Under the pieces are notes generated by a model. The model was not told the DNA's origin. It worked only from the letters and a program-made list of their open reading frames with translations, and did not search any database. The position numbers and the translations under genes were made by a program. Positions 38,720 through 47,261 of a stretch of 64,000 nt of DNA are shown piece after piece; positions within the stretch are counted from its first letter, which is position 1, and each line of letters starts with the position of its first letter. Source of the DNA: Pseudomonas sp. S35 (GTDB lineage: Bacteria > Pseudomonadota > Gammaproteobacteria > Pseudomonadales > Pseudomonadaceae); NCBI RefSeq assembly GCF_009866765.1, contig NZ_CP019431.1:3162001-3226000 (forward strand), given 5' to 3'.

Positions 38720-39589
38720 ATGCGCGTCCTCAAAAAAATGGCACTGGCCACACTCGTTGCCGGCTGCACACTAAATGCCACACACCTGCTGGCGACCCCC
38801 ACCGCAGATCGGCAGATCGCCTTGCAGATGTACACTCTGCGCAATGTCGGGACTCTGGAGCAGCAATTTTCCCTAGCACAAAGCGCAGGGTTTTCCGCGG
38901 TTGAGTTGGTCGGTGACCAGGGTGCCAGCCGTGATGAACTCAGTCGGCTGCTGCAAAAATACAACCTGACCGTCACCTCTGCCCATGTGCAACTGGACGC
39001 CCTGCGTCGCCAGTTACCTGAAACCATCGCCTTCAACCGTGCCGTGGGCAACAAGGTTCTGATAGTGCCTTACCTGCAGCCCGCGGAACGGCCGAGCGAT
39101 GCGCGAGGTTGGCAAAAACTGGGTGACGAGCTGAATGCCTTGGGGGCCCGGCTGCGCAAGGAGGGTATGCGGCTGGCGTATCACAACCATGATTTCGAGA
39201 TGAAAAAATACCAGGGCAAGACGGGGCTCGAATGGCTGGTGGATGCCACCCGGCCCAAAAATCTGGCGCTGGAGATAGACGCGGCCTGGGTGTCACGCGG
39301 TGGGCAAGACCCGGTCCGGTTGATCAAGCGGTACCCGGACCGGCTGTTTGCCCTGCACGCCAAAGACAACGCCGGTATCGGCGTACGCGACGATGAGCGC
39401 AATTTTGCACCCCTGGGCGAGGGCTTGCTGGCCTGGGGTGAAATAGTTGCGCAAGCGCAAGAGGAGGCGAGACCTCTGTACATTGTTGAACATGACTTGC
39501 CCAAGGATCCGGCGGCGGTCATCAGGGTATCCAAGCTGAATTTGCAACGTGAACTGCTGCGTGAGAGCCGCGAAAGAAAACTGGAATAA
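38720..39589 (+). CDS. Exported TIM-barrel isomerase/lyase-like protein
   Basis: 289 residues from ATG 38720, with TAAGGAA seven bases upstream; the frame extends left into the permease gene but that part is a shadow. A signal peptide (MALATLVAGCTLNATHLLA) directs export. The core is an AP-endonuclease-2/xylose-isomerase barrel: QIALQMYTLRNVG, SAVELVGDQG, LAYHNHDFEM, LEIDAAWVSRGG, LFALHAKDN, YIVEHD. Periplasmic barrels of this type include 3-keto-glycoside-cleaving enzymes, which is my best guess for its role. Last gene of the LacI operon. Confidence 0.88.
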   Translation: MRVLKKMALATLVAGCTLNATHLLATPTADRQIALQMYTLRNVGTLEQQFSLAQSAGFSAVELVGDQGASRDELSRLLQKYNLTVTSAHVQLDALRRQLPETIAFNRAVGNKVLIVPYLQPAERPSDARGWQKLGDELNALGARLRKEGMRLAYHNHDFEMKKYQGKTGLEWLVDATRPKNLALEIDAAWVSRGGQDPVRLIKRYPDRLFALHAKDNAGIGVRDDERNFAPLGEGLLAWGEIVAQAQEEARPLYIVEHDLPKDPAAVIRVSKLNLQRELLRESRERKLE

Positions 39590-39993
39590 TCCAGCTGCCG
39601 CGAGGAGCAACGAGGAGGTGCGATCAATGCGCTCTTTGTAAGCAATGAGTTGATGTGTCGCGCGAAGACGCGAGGGCCAAACGGGTTGGTAGTGAATGCT
39701 TCGCAGTGGTGTGATGCATTCACTCGTTAGAACTAACTGTAGCGTCTGACCATCCAGTCCAGACAGGCATGCTCGCCGAAGGTGAAGGTAGAGACTAAGA
39801 AAGTGCAACCATGAGAGTTGATGGATTAGAGGATGTGTTCGTGTTGTCGATACCATCACTTGTTGCTACTAGGAAAACGTGAGCTTTACATGGTCGGAAT
39901 CGATCAGGAAATTATGTGCAGTCTTTGGCCGAAGAAGCAGGTGGGGTATGCCGCGACCAAGAGGTTTTAATGGTTCGCACTTTTGATCCGTAT
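39590..39993. other. Intergenic region between sugar operon and integrase
   Basis: About 400 bp, AT-richer than its neighbours, with no gene or clear terminator hairpin that I can see. Confidence 0.5.
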
Positions 39994-41289
39994 CTAGCTT
40001 GCTCCTCCTGAGTAATCTGCAACAAGTGCTGCTTTTTTCCTCAATAGGTCCAAATAGTCTGTCCATTTTTGAGCCGCCTCACGACGCTGATCAAGAAGCT
40101 GTGCACGTGCATATACGGCGCCAAGTGCTCCAGGCATTCTGTGGGATAAAGAAAGTTCCAGTACAATGGGATCAATGCCCAGGTGCTCGTGAGCAATGGT
40201 CCGGTAGGTAGCACGAAAGCCGTGGGCAGTGATGTCGTACTCTGGCCAGATACGCTGAAAGGACTTGAGCATTGAGGTCGGATTGATCGGGCGACCCGGA
40301 TAGACCGGTGAGACGAACACCCATCCTTTGCCTTCTTCGTCCACCACGCGGGTTTTACTTAGCGCGCGTAACAGGTCCAAGGCTTGCTCGGGCAACGGCA
40401 CGATGTGCTTGCTCTTGTCCAGGTGCTTGGTCTTGCTCACGACGTAACGCCAATCGGCACCGACCAGGTCGACGTCTTCCCAGCGCATCTGCACCAGTTC
40501 GCCAGGGCGGACCGGCAACATCACCAGCAGACGCATCGCGTTGGTAACGCTACCGTCGTTGCAGTCATCCAGGCGTAGAAGAAACCTGCCCAGGTCTGCT
40601 GGTCTTTCGATCGCCGGGTTACTGGTCACGACGTGGCGAATCTTCAGCTCCTCGATGTTACTGAGCGCCACGTTACGCTCCACCCAGCCGCGACCTTCGG
40701 CAAAGCCCAGGATGGAACGGATGATAGTGCGTACGCGCCGGGCCATGGCCATGATGCGCTGGCGTCGCAGTTCCGTGATGATTGTGGTGATGTGTTCCAG
40801 CTTGATCTCGCTGACTGGTTTATTGCCGATGGCAGGCAAGATGTGGTTACTCAGCGCGCCACTAAACCCCGCGATGGACTTGGTGACCAATTCGGCGGAC
40901 TTAAATGTTAGCCACTGCTTGGCCACATACTCGAAGGTGCGCTCTTCGTTGAGCAACTGTGCCTCGATCTTCGCGGTCTTCGCTTTGAGCGGAGCAATGT
41001 GGTTGGCCACGTCACGGCGTGCGTCGCGGGCAATGTCGCGTGCCTCCTTCAGACCGATGTCGGGGTAGGCACCGATCGAGAAGCGGTTCTCCTTGCCATG
41101 CAGCCGATACTTCAAGCGCCAGAACTTGGAGGGAGGCTTTCCTGCCCTGCTCGACACCCTGACCTCCAAGTAGAGGCCAGGGACATCGCCGTCGGCGTGC
41201 TTGCCGGGTTCGGTCAGCGAACGGATGAACGCATCGCTGAGTTTTCGTCTGAAAACAACCGCACGATCTGGGAGCATCGGTGGGGGCAT
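39994..41289 (-). CDS. P4-type tyrosine integrase
   Basis: 431 residues from the ATG at 41289; an upstream TTG at 41319 and an ATG at 41277 are alternatives. The N-terminal DUF4102 arm-binding domain reads KLSDAFIRSLTEPGKHADGD. The core-binding domain is in the middle. The catalytic domain has Arg in LPVRPGELVQMRW, His-x-x-Arg in AHGFRATYRT, the LSHRMPGAL box and the nucleophile Tyr in GAVYARA. All expected residues are present. It is the only integrase in the window. It sits at the right edge of the accessory region and reads into it. Confidence 0.93.
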   Translation of the reverse strand: MPPPMLPDRAVVFRRKLSDAFIRSLTEPGKHADGDVPGLYLEVRVSSRAGKPPSKFWRLKYRLHGKENRFSIGAYPDIGLKEARDIARDARRDVANHIAPLKAKTAKIEAQLLNEERTFEYVAKQWLTFKSAELVTKSIAGFSGALSNHILPAIGNKPVSEIKLEHITTIITELRRQRIMAMARRVRTIIRSILGFAEGRGWVERNVALSNIEELKIRHVVTSNPAIERPADLGRFLLRLDDCNDGSVTNAMRLLVMLPVRPGELVQMRWEDVDLVGADWRYVVSKTKHLDKSKHIVPLPEQALDLLRALSKTRVVDEEGKGWVFVSPVYPGRPINPTSMLKSFQRIWPEYDITAHGFRATYRTIAHEHLGIDPIVLELSLSHRMPGALGAVYARAQLLDQRREAAQKWTDYLDLLRKKAALVADYSGGAS

Positions 41290-41309
41290 CCTTTTTAAGG
41301 AACCGAAAT

Positions 41310-41330
41310 TTGCCCCCAATTATGCCCCCA
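41310..41330 (+). repeat. 21-bp direct repeat next to the integrase start
   Basis: TTGCCCCCAATTATGCCCCCA. It matches 1244-1264 in 19 of 21 positions and in the same orientation. An inverted TGGGGGCAT is nearby at 41281. These may be integrase binding sites or attachment-site remnants. Confidence 0.4.
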
Positions 41331-41410
41331 CGAGTCGTGGAATCCATTGGATTTAGACAGACGGCAGTGGACTAAAATAACCAATAAGCTCTTGTTATTG
41401 AACGGTTTTA

Positions 41411-41430
41411 TGGAATTTAGTGGAATTCCA
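41411..41430. repeat. Inverted repeat at the LysR gene end
   Basis: TGGAATT and AATTCCA arms are separated by 6 bp, immediately beyond the LysR stop codon. It could be a weak transcription end or part of the right attachment site. Confidence 0.35.
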
Positions 41431-42345
41431 TTACAGGCTATCGGGGTCCCCAAAGAACATCTGAATCCGCGACCTAAGCCACCGCTCTCCCGGGTCATTA
41501 TCCTGCGATCCGCGCCACGCCATATGCAGTTCAAAGCTGCGCACCGGCAGCGGCGGGTCTTCTGCGCGCAGTCCGCCCGCCGATGTCAGCGCTTCGGCCG
41601 CGTAGTCCGGCACGGTCGCCAGGATGTCAGTGCCCGCCAGCAGGGTGCCCAACCCGTTGAATTGCGGTACGGCCAGGACCACATGGCGTTTGCGGTCGAG
41701 CTTCTCTAGTTCCTCATCGATAAACCCGCTCAAGTCACCGGCAAACGACACCAGGGCATGGGGGCGGGCGCAGAAGTCGTCCAGGCTCAGGGAGCCTGGT
41801 ACGCTGTCGGCACGCAACAGCTTTGGCAGGCTGCGGCGCAGGACCTTGCGCTTGGCGTTGGCTGGCAGGTCGGCGGTGTAGCTGACGCCGATGGAAATTT
41901 CGCCGGAGGCCAGCAGGCCGGGCATCAGGATGTAGTTGACGCGGCGTACCACCAGCACGATGCCGGGAGCTTCGGCGCGCAGGCGCTTGAGCAGTTGGGG
42001 CAGCAGGGCGAATTCAACATCGTCGGACAGGCCGATACGGAACACCGCAGTGCTGGTGGCTGGGTCGAACTCGGCGGCGCGGCTCACGGCGGTGGAGATC
42101 GAGTCCAGGGCCGGGGAGAGCAGGGCGAAGATCTCCACTGCTCGGGCAGACGGTTCCATGCTGCGGCCGGTGCGCACAAACAGCGGGTCATCGAACAGCC
42201 CGCGCAGGCGTGACAACGCCGCGCTGATGGCCGGCTGGCCGAGGAACAGTTTCTCGGCGGCGCGGGTCACGCTGCGCTCGTGCATCAAGGTTTCGAATAC
42301 GATCAAGAGGTTAAGGTCGACACGACGCAGGTCGTTACGGTTCAT
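41431..42345 (-). CDS. LysR-family transcriptional regulator, NodD/PcpR-like
   Basis: 304 residues. The N-terminus LRRVDLNLLIVFETLMHERSVTRAAEKLFLGQPAISAALSRLRGLFDDPLFVRTGR is the typical DNA-binding region of the NodD-like LysR branch, in which the first helix begins DLNLL. It is the first gene outside the island on the right. It is divergent from the dehydrogenase gene at 42615 and may control it. Confidence 0.93.
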   Translation of the reverse strand: MNRNDLRRVDLNLLIVFETLMHERSVTRAAEKLFLGQPAISAALSRLRGLFDDPLFVRTGRSMEPSARAVEIFALLSPALDSISTAVSRAAEFDPATSTAVFRIGLSDDVEFALLPQLLKRLRAEAPGIVLVVRRVNYILMPGLLASGEISIGVSYTADLPANAKRKVLRRSLPKLLRADSVPGSLSLDDFCARPHALVSFAGDLSGFIDEELEKLDRKRHVVLAVPQFNGLGTLLAGTDILATVPDYAAEALTSAGGLRAEDPPLPVRSFELHMAWRGSQDNDPGERWLRSRIQMFFGDPDSL

Positions 42346-42614
42346 CTTGTGTCCTGGAAGAGTCAGCTGACTTGACGAGAGCGGTCGTATAAGAACGCCT
42401 TAGGTTGCATTCACAATGCATGGCCAGCGTGAATCTTACGGGGAAAGGCTGGTACTCTGCACCGGCTAATTGAGTTTTCCTACGCAGCGTGAGGTCTATT
42501 CCTCAGATGCGGAATCAATGACAGGCATGTCGACTATTAATGGCGACCGGTGGTCTTACCCGCAAAGCCCAGATAAAGTTCATGGCATTAGAGGTTACTT
42601 TGACGAGGTTTGCG

Positions 42615-43637
42615 ATGTCCCGCACGATCCGTTTTCACAAGTTTGGTCCGGCCGAGGTGCTCAAATGCGAAGAGCATGCAGCCGCGCAGCCCGCACCGGG
42701 CGAAGTGCAGGTGCGTGTCGAGGCGATTGGCATCAGTTGGTATGACATTCTGTGGCGCCAGAACCTGGCGTCTTCCCACGCACGCCTTCCTTCTGGCCTG
42801 GGCCATGAAATGGCCGGGGTCGTCGTGGCCTTGGGCGACGGCGTGGATGATTTGGCGGTGGGCGATAAAGTGGCCAGTTTTCCGGCCGAGAGTCCCAATG
42901 ATTACCCGGTGTACGGCGAACAGATCGTGCTGCCCCGTTCGGCCCTGACCCGTTACCCGGATGTCTTGAGCCCGATTGAAGCGAGCGTGCATTACACGCC
43001 GTTGTTGATCGCTTACTTTGCATACATGGACCTGGCACGGGTCAAGCCCGGCCAATTTGCCCTGGTCACAGACGCCAGTCACTGCGCGGGCCCTTCATTT
43101 GTACAACTTGGCAAGGCCTTGGGTGTACGGGTGATTGCCGCGACTAAAGACAGCGCAGAGCGCGAATACCTGCTGTCCCTTGGGGCTGAGAAGGTGATCG
43201 TCACCGAAGAGCAGGACCTGCTCATGCAGATCAACAAGTTCACCGATAACCGCGGCGTAGACGTGGTATTCGATGGCTTGGGTGGCCCGCAGATGTCATT
43301 GCTCGGCGATGTGCTGGCGCCCCGTGGCAGCCTGGTCTTGTATGGCCTGCAGGGCGGAAACCAGACACCCTTTCCGGCGTGTGCGGCGTTCCAGAAGAAT
43401 ATTCAGTTCTTTGTGCATTGCATCGGCAACTTCACCGGCAAGCCGGAGCTGGGCATCATCCAGGACCAGGTTGCATTGCAGCGTGCGCTGCGTGATATCA
43501 ACCAGCTGACCGCTGACCGTGTGCTCGTCCCACTCAAAACCACGGTGTTTCCGTTCAGCCAGTTCGTCGAAGCGCACCGCTATATGGACGAATGCCCGTG
43601 TCGGGAGCGTGTTGCGTTGCAGGTTGAAGCTGTTTGA
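42615..43637 (+). CDS. Zinc-independent medium-chain dehydrogenase, quinone-oxidoreductase-like
   Basis: 340 residues from ATG 42615, chosen for GACGAGG six bases upstream; the frame is open to 42540. The GroES-like domain (APGEVQVRVEAIGISWYDILWRQN) is followed by a Rossmann domain with an altered glycine motif (TDASHCAGPSFVQLGKALGVRVIAAT) where quinone reductases usually have GAAGGVG. The change may weaken or shift cofactor binding. FDGLGGPQMSLLG and LYGLQGG are conserved. Probably LysR-controlled. Confidence 0.88.
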   Translation: MSRTIRFHKFGPAEVLKCEEHAAAQPAPGEVQVRVEAIGISWYDILWRQNLASSHARLPSGLGHEMAGVVVALGDGVDDLAVGDKVASFPAESPNDYPVYGEQIVLPRSALTRYPDVLSPIEASVHYTPLLIAYFAYMDLARVKPGQFALVTDASHCAGPSFVQLGKALGVRVIAATKDSAEREYLLSLGAEKVIVTEEQDLLMQINKFTDNRGVDVVFDGLGGPQMSLLGDVLAPRGSLVLYGLQGGNQTPFPACAAFQKNIQFFVHCIGNFTGKPELGIIQDQVALQRALRDINQLTADRVLVPLKTTVFPFSQFVEAHRYMDECPCRERVALQVEAV

Positions 43638-43656
43638 GATGTAGGAGTATTCGTAA

Positions 43657-43749
43657 ATGAGTACTCTACTCTCTGGACGAATGGGGCAAATGCGCCATTT
43701 GTCAGGGCTTAACCTTCCTGATCCTCAAGGCGCCAGCCTGGCGCTTTGA
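43657..43749 (+). CDS. Possible 30-residue small protein
   Basis: An ATG with TAGGAGT about 9 bases upstream opens a frame reading MSTLLSGRMGQMRHLSGLNL and ten more residues to TGA. It begins 20 bp after the dehydrogenase stop and its end overlaps a terminator-like hairpin. No family match that I know. It may be a chance frame. Confidence 0.2.
   Translation: MSTLLSGRMGQMRHLSGLNLPDPQGASLAL
43730..43747. terminator. Probable terminator of the dehydrogenase gene
   Basis: GCGCCA-GCC-TGGCGC followed by TTT. The T run is short. A second stem at 43775-43803 (GACGCCGC with GCGGCGTC) may add to it. Confidence 0.45.
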
Positions 43750-44013
43750 CCCCTGAATCCTGACCTTTGACCCGGACGCCGCCCTGAATCTCAGCGCGGC
43801 GTCTACGTGTGTGTGCCATTTGCGCGTCGGCAACGAGCCATCTGCACTGCTTTTCGTCTTGGTTCTGTATCTATTAATCATTATTCCAGCACTGATAATT
43901 GCGCCTTCACTTTCATCTCAAGGATTGAGCAATGATTGATTTCAAGACGCGGTTGTCGATAGTTATTCGAACTATGAATGCGGTCCCTGCGAGTGGTCGC
44001 AGAGAAAGTGCTT

Positions 44014-44030
44014 GTGTGGAAAGTCCACAC
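44014..44030. promoter_or_regulatory. GTGTGGA-AAG-TCCACAC palindrome
   Basis: A perfect 7-bp inverted repeat about 310 bp before the 44343 gene. It could be an operator for the coupled MocR regulator or a small RNA hairpin. No evidence decides between them. Confidence 0.3.
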
Positions 44031-44342
44031 TCAACAAAAGGAAAGTTGCTGGGTTTATTTGTCGGACCCTTCTTTAAATAGTTAGATAAAAACGTGTAGG
44101 AATGTGTCGGAACCTTCCTAGGCATGCAGGAGTCGTCGGGCCCCAACCAATAAAATCAGAGGCTTGCTCGATTTTTCTGGACGTATATCGCTCGTCAGGC
44201 CTCCCCGTAGCTTTGTTGCACGGTGCTAGGGTTTATACATCGACGCACATTGCGCTGCGCGATTTTCCTACACGCACAATAGATCGAGCAAACACTCTCA
44301 GCAGTTGCTTGAAACTGATATTTCAACTCAGGTAGTAGAACT

Positions 44343-45761
44343 ATGAGCACTATTCACGAACAGGCAATGAACCATGTATACCAGCAAGTTCTGCAGCGCT
44401 TGATTGGGCATTTTACCCGCGCGGGACGTACGGCACTCCAGTTGTTGGTGCAGCGAATCGTCGTGGCGGCCGGGGGCATGGAGCAAGTAGGAGATTTCAA
44501 GGTGCTGGTGGCCCATGGGGGCGGGGGATCCAGCAGCTACACACTGGCGTTGCTGCGCGCCGCGCAGTTGACCATTGCCGGTCGGGCGCCGCGTACTTTC
44601 CATTTGCGGGTTGCAACGTTGCGGCATGCGGGGATGACTGAGGGGCAACTCGATACCCTTAATCGGGGCTACGGTCGTTTGTTCCTCCACGATGATCCAC
44701 GTGTGGAGCTATTGATGGTGGAAAACCAAGAGGTCCAGCCCTTCAACCATCAGCGACCTGCGTCAACCGCCGGGCGAGAAAACAACCAGCGTACGATGTT
44801 GATGGTGGGGCACCTGAGCTCCGGTGATTGTCGCGCGACGCTGTGCAATGACACCTACCTGGCCCTGGGCGATTTCTACCTGCGCGCCACCACCTACAAC
44901 GGGGGCGTGCACGCGCTGGTGAGCGGTGATTCGCCGCGCAAGCAAAGTCAGTTTCTCGCCTGGCTCAAGAAGACCGCCCTGGGGGCGGGCATTGCTGTCC
45001 CCAAAGGCCGTCCGTTGTCGCTCAATGAATTGTTCGCGCGCATGGACGAGTGGAGCGCTGGTTACTACCGAGATGTGTTCGGTGAGCATTACGTGGCCAA
45101 CAGCATGCCCAGCAAGGCGAGTCACCGCCACCTGGCTTATATCGGCATCGCCGACCTGCTGGACGAGGTTGACCTGGCGTCGGCATCGTTGCTGACGGAT
45201 TTCATGGCCTACACCCCCGACCCCCTGGGTTTCCACTTCAGCCATCCGGCCTATTCCAATCCTTTATTGATGGCGCATTTGCGCGGGCTGCAGGCCGAGT
45301 GCCTGCGTGAGCTGGACTACGAAGCAGGCGTCGAAGGCTTTATACAGCAGGCCAGCCGATACATGCGTCGTCTGCACATGCCCGAAGCGTTGCTCGCCCA
45401 GGCGGGGACTTGCGAAGGGCGACTGCTGGCGAGCACGTTTGCCCAGCAGTTCTTTGGCCTGGATGAAACCCAGTTGGTCTGCCTGTTGTTTTCGCCGTTC
45501 ATTCACCACGGCGAGCGGCTGGAAGGCTATTTGCGCCAATGTCATCCCGGCATGCTGGTGGCATTGCCTGAGTTGCACAAGGTGCTTCAAGGCAAACCGT
45601 CCGCCGAGATGTTGCAACAGTGGGTGGCGGACACTAGCGGATTGCCGATGCCGTTGCTGCAGCATTTGTACCGCAAGCGCCCGTTGATTGGCCCTAACGG
45701 GCTGCCGCGTGTCCAAGCCGGCCAGGGCGCTGCCGGCGCCGTCCAAATGTCCAGCCAATGA
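44343..45761 (+). CDS. Unrecognised 472-residue cytoplasmic protein coupled to a MocR gene
   Basis: 472 residues, no signal peptide or membrane helix, and no domain I recognise. Visible features: an AHGGGGSSSYTLALL glycine/serine run near residue 57 that could be a phosphate or nucleotide loop; LMVGHLSSGDCRATLCND near 158; a largely helical second half with many Leu and His; and a Gln/Gly-rich tail. The start has AGGTAG about nine bases upstream. The last 4 bp overlap the start of the MocR gene, so the two are translated together and probably work together, for example as enzyme and sensor. Base composition is like the neighbouring core genes. Confidence 0.8.
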   Translation: MSTIHEQAMNHVYQQVLQRLIGHFTRAGRTALQLLVQRIVVAAGGMEQVGDFKVLVAHGGGGSSSYTLALLRAAQLTIAGRAPRTFHLRVATLRHAGMTEGQLDTLNRGYGRLFLHDDPRVELLMVENQEVQPFNHQRPASTAGRENNQRTMLMVGHLSSGDCRATLCNDTYLALGDFYLRATTYNGGVHALVSGDSPRKQSQFLAWLKKTALGAGIAVPKGRPLSLNELFARMDEWSAGYYRDVFGEHYVANSMPSKASHRHLAYIGIADLLDEVDLASASLLTDFMAYTPDPLGFHFSHPAYSNPLLMAHLRGLQAECLRELDYEAGVEGFIQQASRYMRRLHMPEALLAQAGTCEGRLLASTFAQQFFGLDETQLVCLLFSPFIHHGERLEGYLRQCHPGMLVALPELHKVLQGKPSAEMLQQWVADTSGLPMPLLQHLYRKRPLIGPNGLPRVQAGQGAAGAVQMSSQ

Positions 45762-47164
45762 CTTTGCGCGGTGAACGCCAGGCAGATTTTGCGTATCAGG
45801 CGGTCTATCGCTACATGATCAGCCTGATCAATGAAGTCAGCACTGATACACGGGTGAAGCTGCCGTCACTGCGGCAGTTGGCCGGGCGCCTGAATGTGTC
45901 GATTTCGACGATCCAGTACGCCTATGCACTGCTGGAGAAGGAGGGCAGGGTTTATTCGGTGTCCAAATCTGGCTATTACGCCTGGCCGATCTCATCAAGC
46001 CCTTCTGCATGGGTCAGCGGCGATTTGCTCGATCGCCTCTACGCGGCAGCGCGGCGGCCCGGCATGGTGGTGCTCAGTGGTGAAGAGCCTGCATTGCTTG
46101 CGTCCATGGATGCAGCGCTGTTGCGGTTAGAGCGGGAACTGGTGCGCCACTATCCCCAGCACTTGCAGCCCTGGTCACAGCCTTGTGGGGTGTGGGAGCT
46201 GCGGGCGGCGTTGGCGGCCCGTTATACCTCGTCGCCTACGCGTTGCTGGCATGCGGACGATGTGTATATCGGCGCTGACTTACGAGGCGTGCTGGACATT
46301 CTGATTGAGGTCCTTGGGCTGCGGGGCACAACAGTGATTGTCGAGTCGCCCTGCGATTGGCTGATCCTGCGCCTGTTGCAGGACGCAGGTGTGCACCTTA
46401 TCGAGTTGCCATGGACGCCGGAAGGCGACCTGGACCGTGCGACTCTGGAACGATTACTGCGCGATGAGACGGTGCGCATGGTGTTGCTCTCATCAACGGT
46501 CAGCCTGCCGTCGGGGGTGATGATGTCACCCGGCGACCGCTTGAGCTTGGCGCAACTGCTCGGCCAGTACGGGTGCTGGTTGCTGGAGAACGATACCTGC
46601 GGTGAACTGGGCTACGACTCGCCACACACGGCGCTGCGAGATCTGGTGAGCCCCGACCGGCTGATTGTGTTTTCTTCGTTCGAGAAACAGCTGGGGTCGG
46701 AAGCCCCTTATGGTTATCTGCTTTCCCGGCGCTTGAGCAATGAGTTGCAGCGCCAGTTCCTACTGCGATCATTTCGCTTGTCGTCGATCCGCCAGCGGGC
46801 AATAGCGCGGCTGTACCAGAGCGGGCGAATTGACCAGCACCTGCGGATATTGCGCCAACAATTGAGCGAGCAAGCCACGCAAATGAGTCAGCGCCTGGCG
46901 CAACACCTAGGTGACCAAGTGGCCTATCGACGGCCGGTCGCCGGTGCGGCTTTCTGGCTGAGTTCTACTCGGGCGGTGGACATGCGCAAGGTATTCCAGT
47001 CCCTGCTAGCGCAGCATGTGGTGATTGCACCCGGTGAACTGTTCAGTGTCAGTGGGTTGCATCACCAGAACCTGCGCCTGAGCCATACGTTTCATGGGCA
47101 CCCGGACGTGGATTCTGCATTGGTGGCATTGAGCGCCGCACTGCGGCAGGCGCAGACTGCGTGA
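45758..47164 (+). CDS. MocR-type regulator (GntR helix-turn-helix with aminotransferase-like domain)
   Basis: 468 residues. The GntR winged helix ([33 protein letters not shown], about 29-61) is followed by a fold-type I PLP domain. The expected PLP Lys is in [16 protein letters not shown], although the surrounding motif is shortened compared with true aminotransferases. MocR proteins sense PLP or amino-acid adducts and usually control the adjacent gene. Here that neighbour is the overlapping unknown protein at 44343. It ends 97 bp before pgm. Confidence 0.9.
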   Translation: MTLRGERQADFAYQAVYRYMISLINEVSTDTRVKLPSLRQLAGRLNVSISTIQYAYALLEKEGRVYSVSKSGYYAWPISSSPSAWVSGDLLDRLYAAARRPGMVVLSGEEPALLASMDAALLRLERELVRHYPQHLQPWSQPCGVWELRAALAARYTSSPTRCWHADDVYIGADLRGVLDILIEVLGLRGTTVIVESPCDWLILRLLQDAGVHLIELPWTPEGDLDRATLERLLRDETVRMVLLSSTVSLPSGVMMSPGDRLSLAQLLGQYGCWLLENDTCGELGYDSPHTALRDLVSPDRLIVFSSFEKQLGSEAPYGYLLSRRLSNELQRQFLLRSFRLSSIRQRAIARLYQSGRIDQHLRILRQQLSEQATQMSQRLAQHLGDQVAYRRPVAGAAFWLSSTRAVDMRKVFQSLLAQHVVIAPGELFSVSGLHHQNLRLSHTFHGHPDVDSALVALSAALRQAQTA

Positions 47165-47261
47165 AATATCGGTTGCCGATGTAGGATCGATATCGTCGCG
47201 TCGTAGTCCAACTCTCAGTAAACTGTCGTTTTTCCCGAATCCTTCTTTTCGAGGTTTATGC

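Larger units (their letters stand above)
43638..44342. other. 700-bp intergenic region with hairpins and a 30-codon frame
   Basis: It holds a small open frame at 43657-43749 and a GCGCCA/TGGCGC hairpin at 43730-43744. A further 8-bp stem lies at 43775-43803 and a perfect GTGTGGA/TCCACAC palindrome at 44014-44030. No larger gene is convincing. The leader upstream of the 44343 gene is long, so regulation through RNA or by the MocR protein downstream is possible. Confidence 0.45.
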
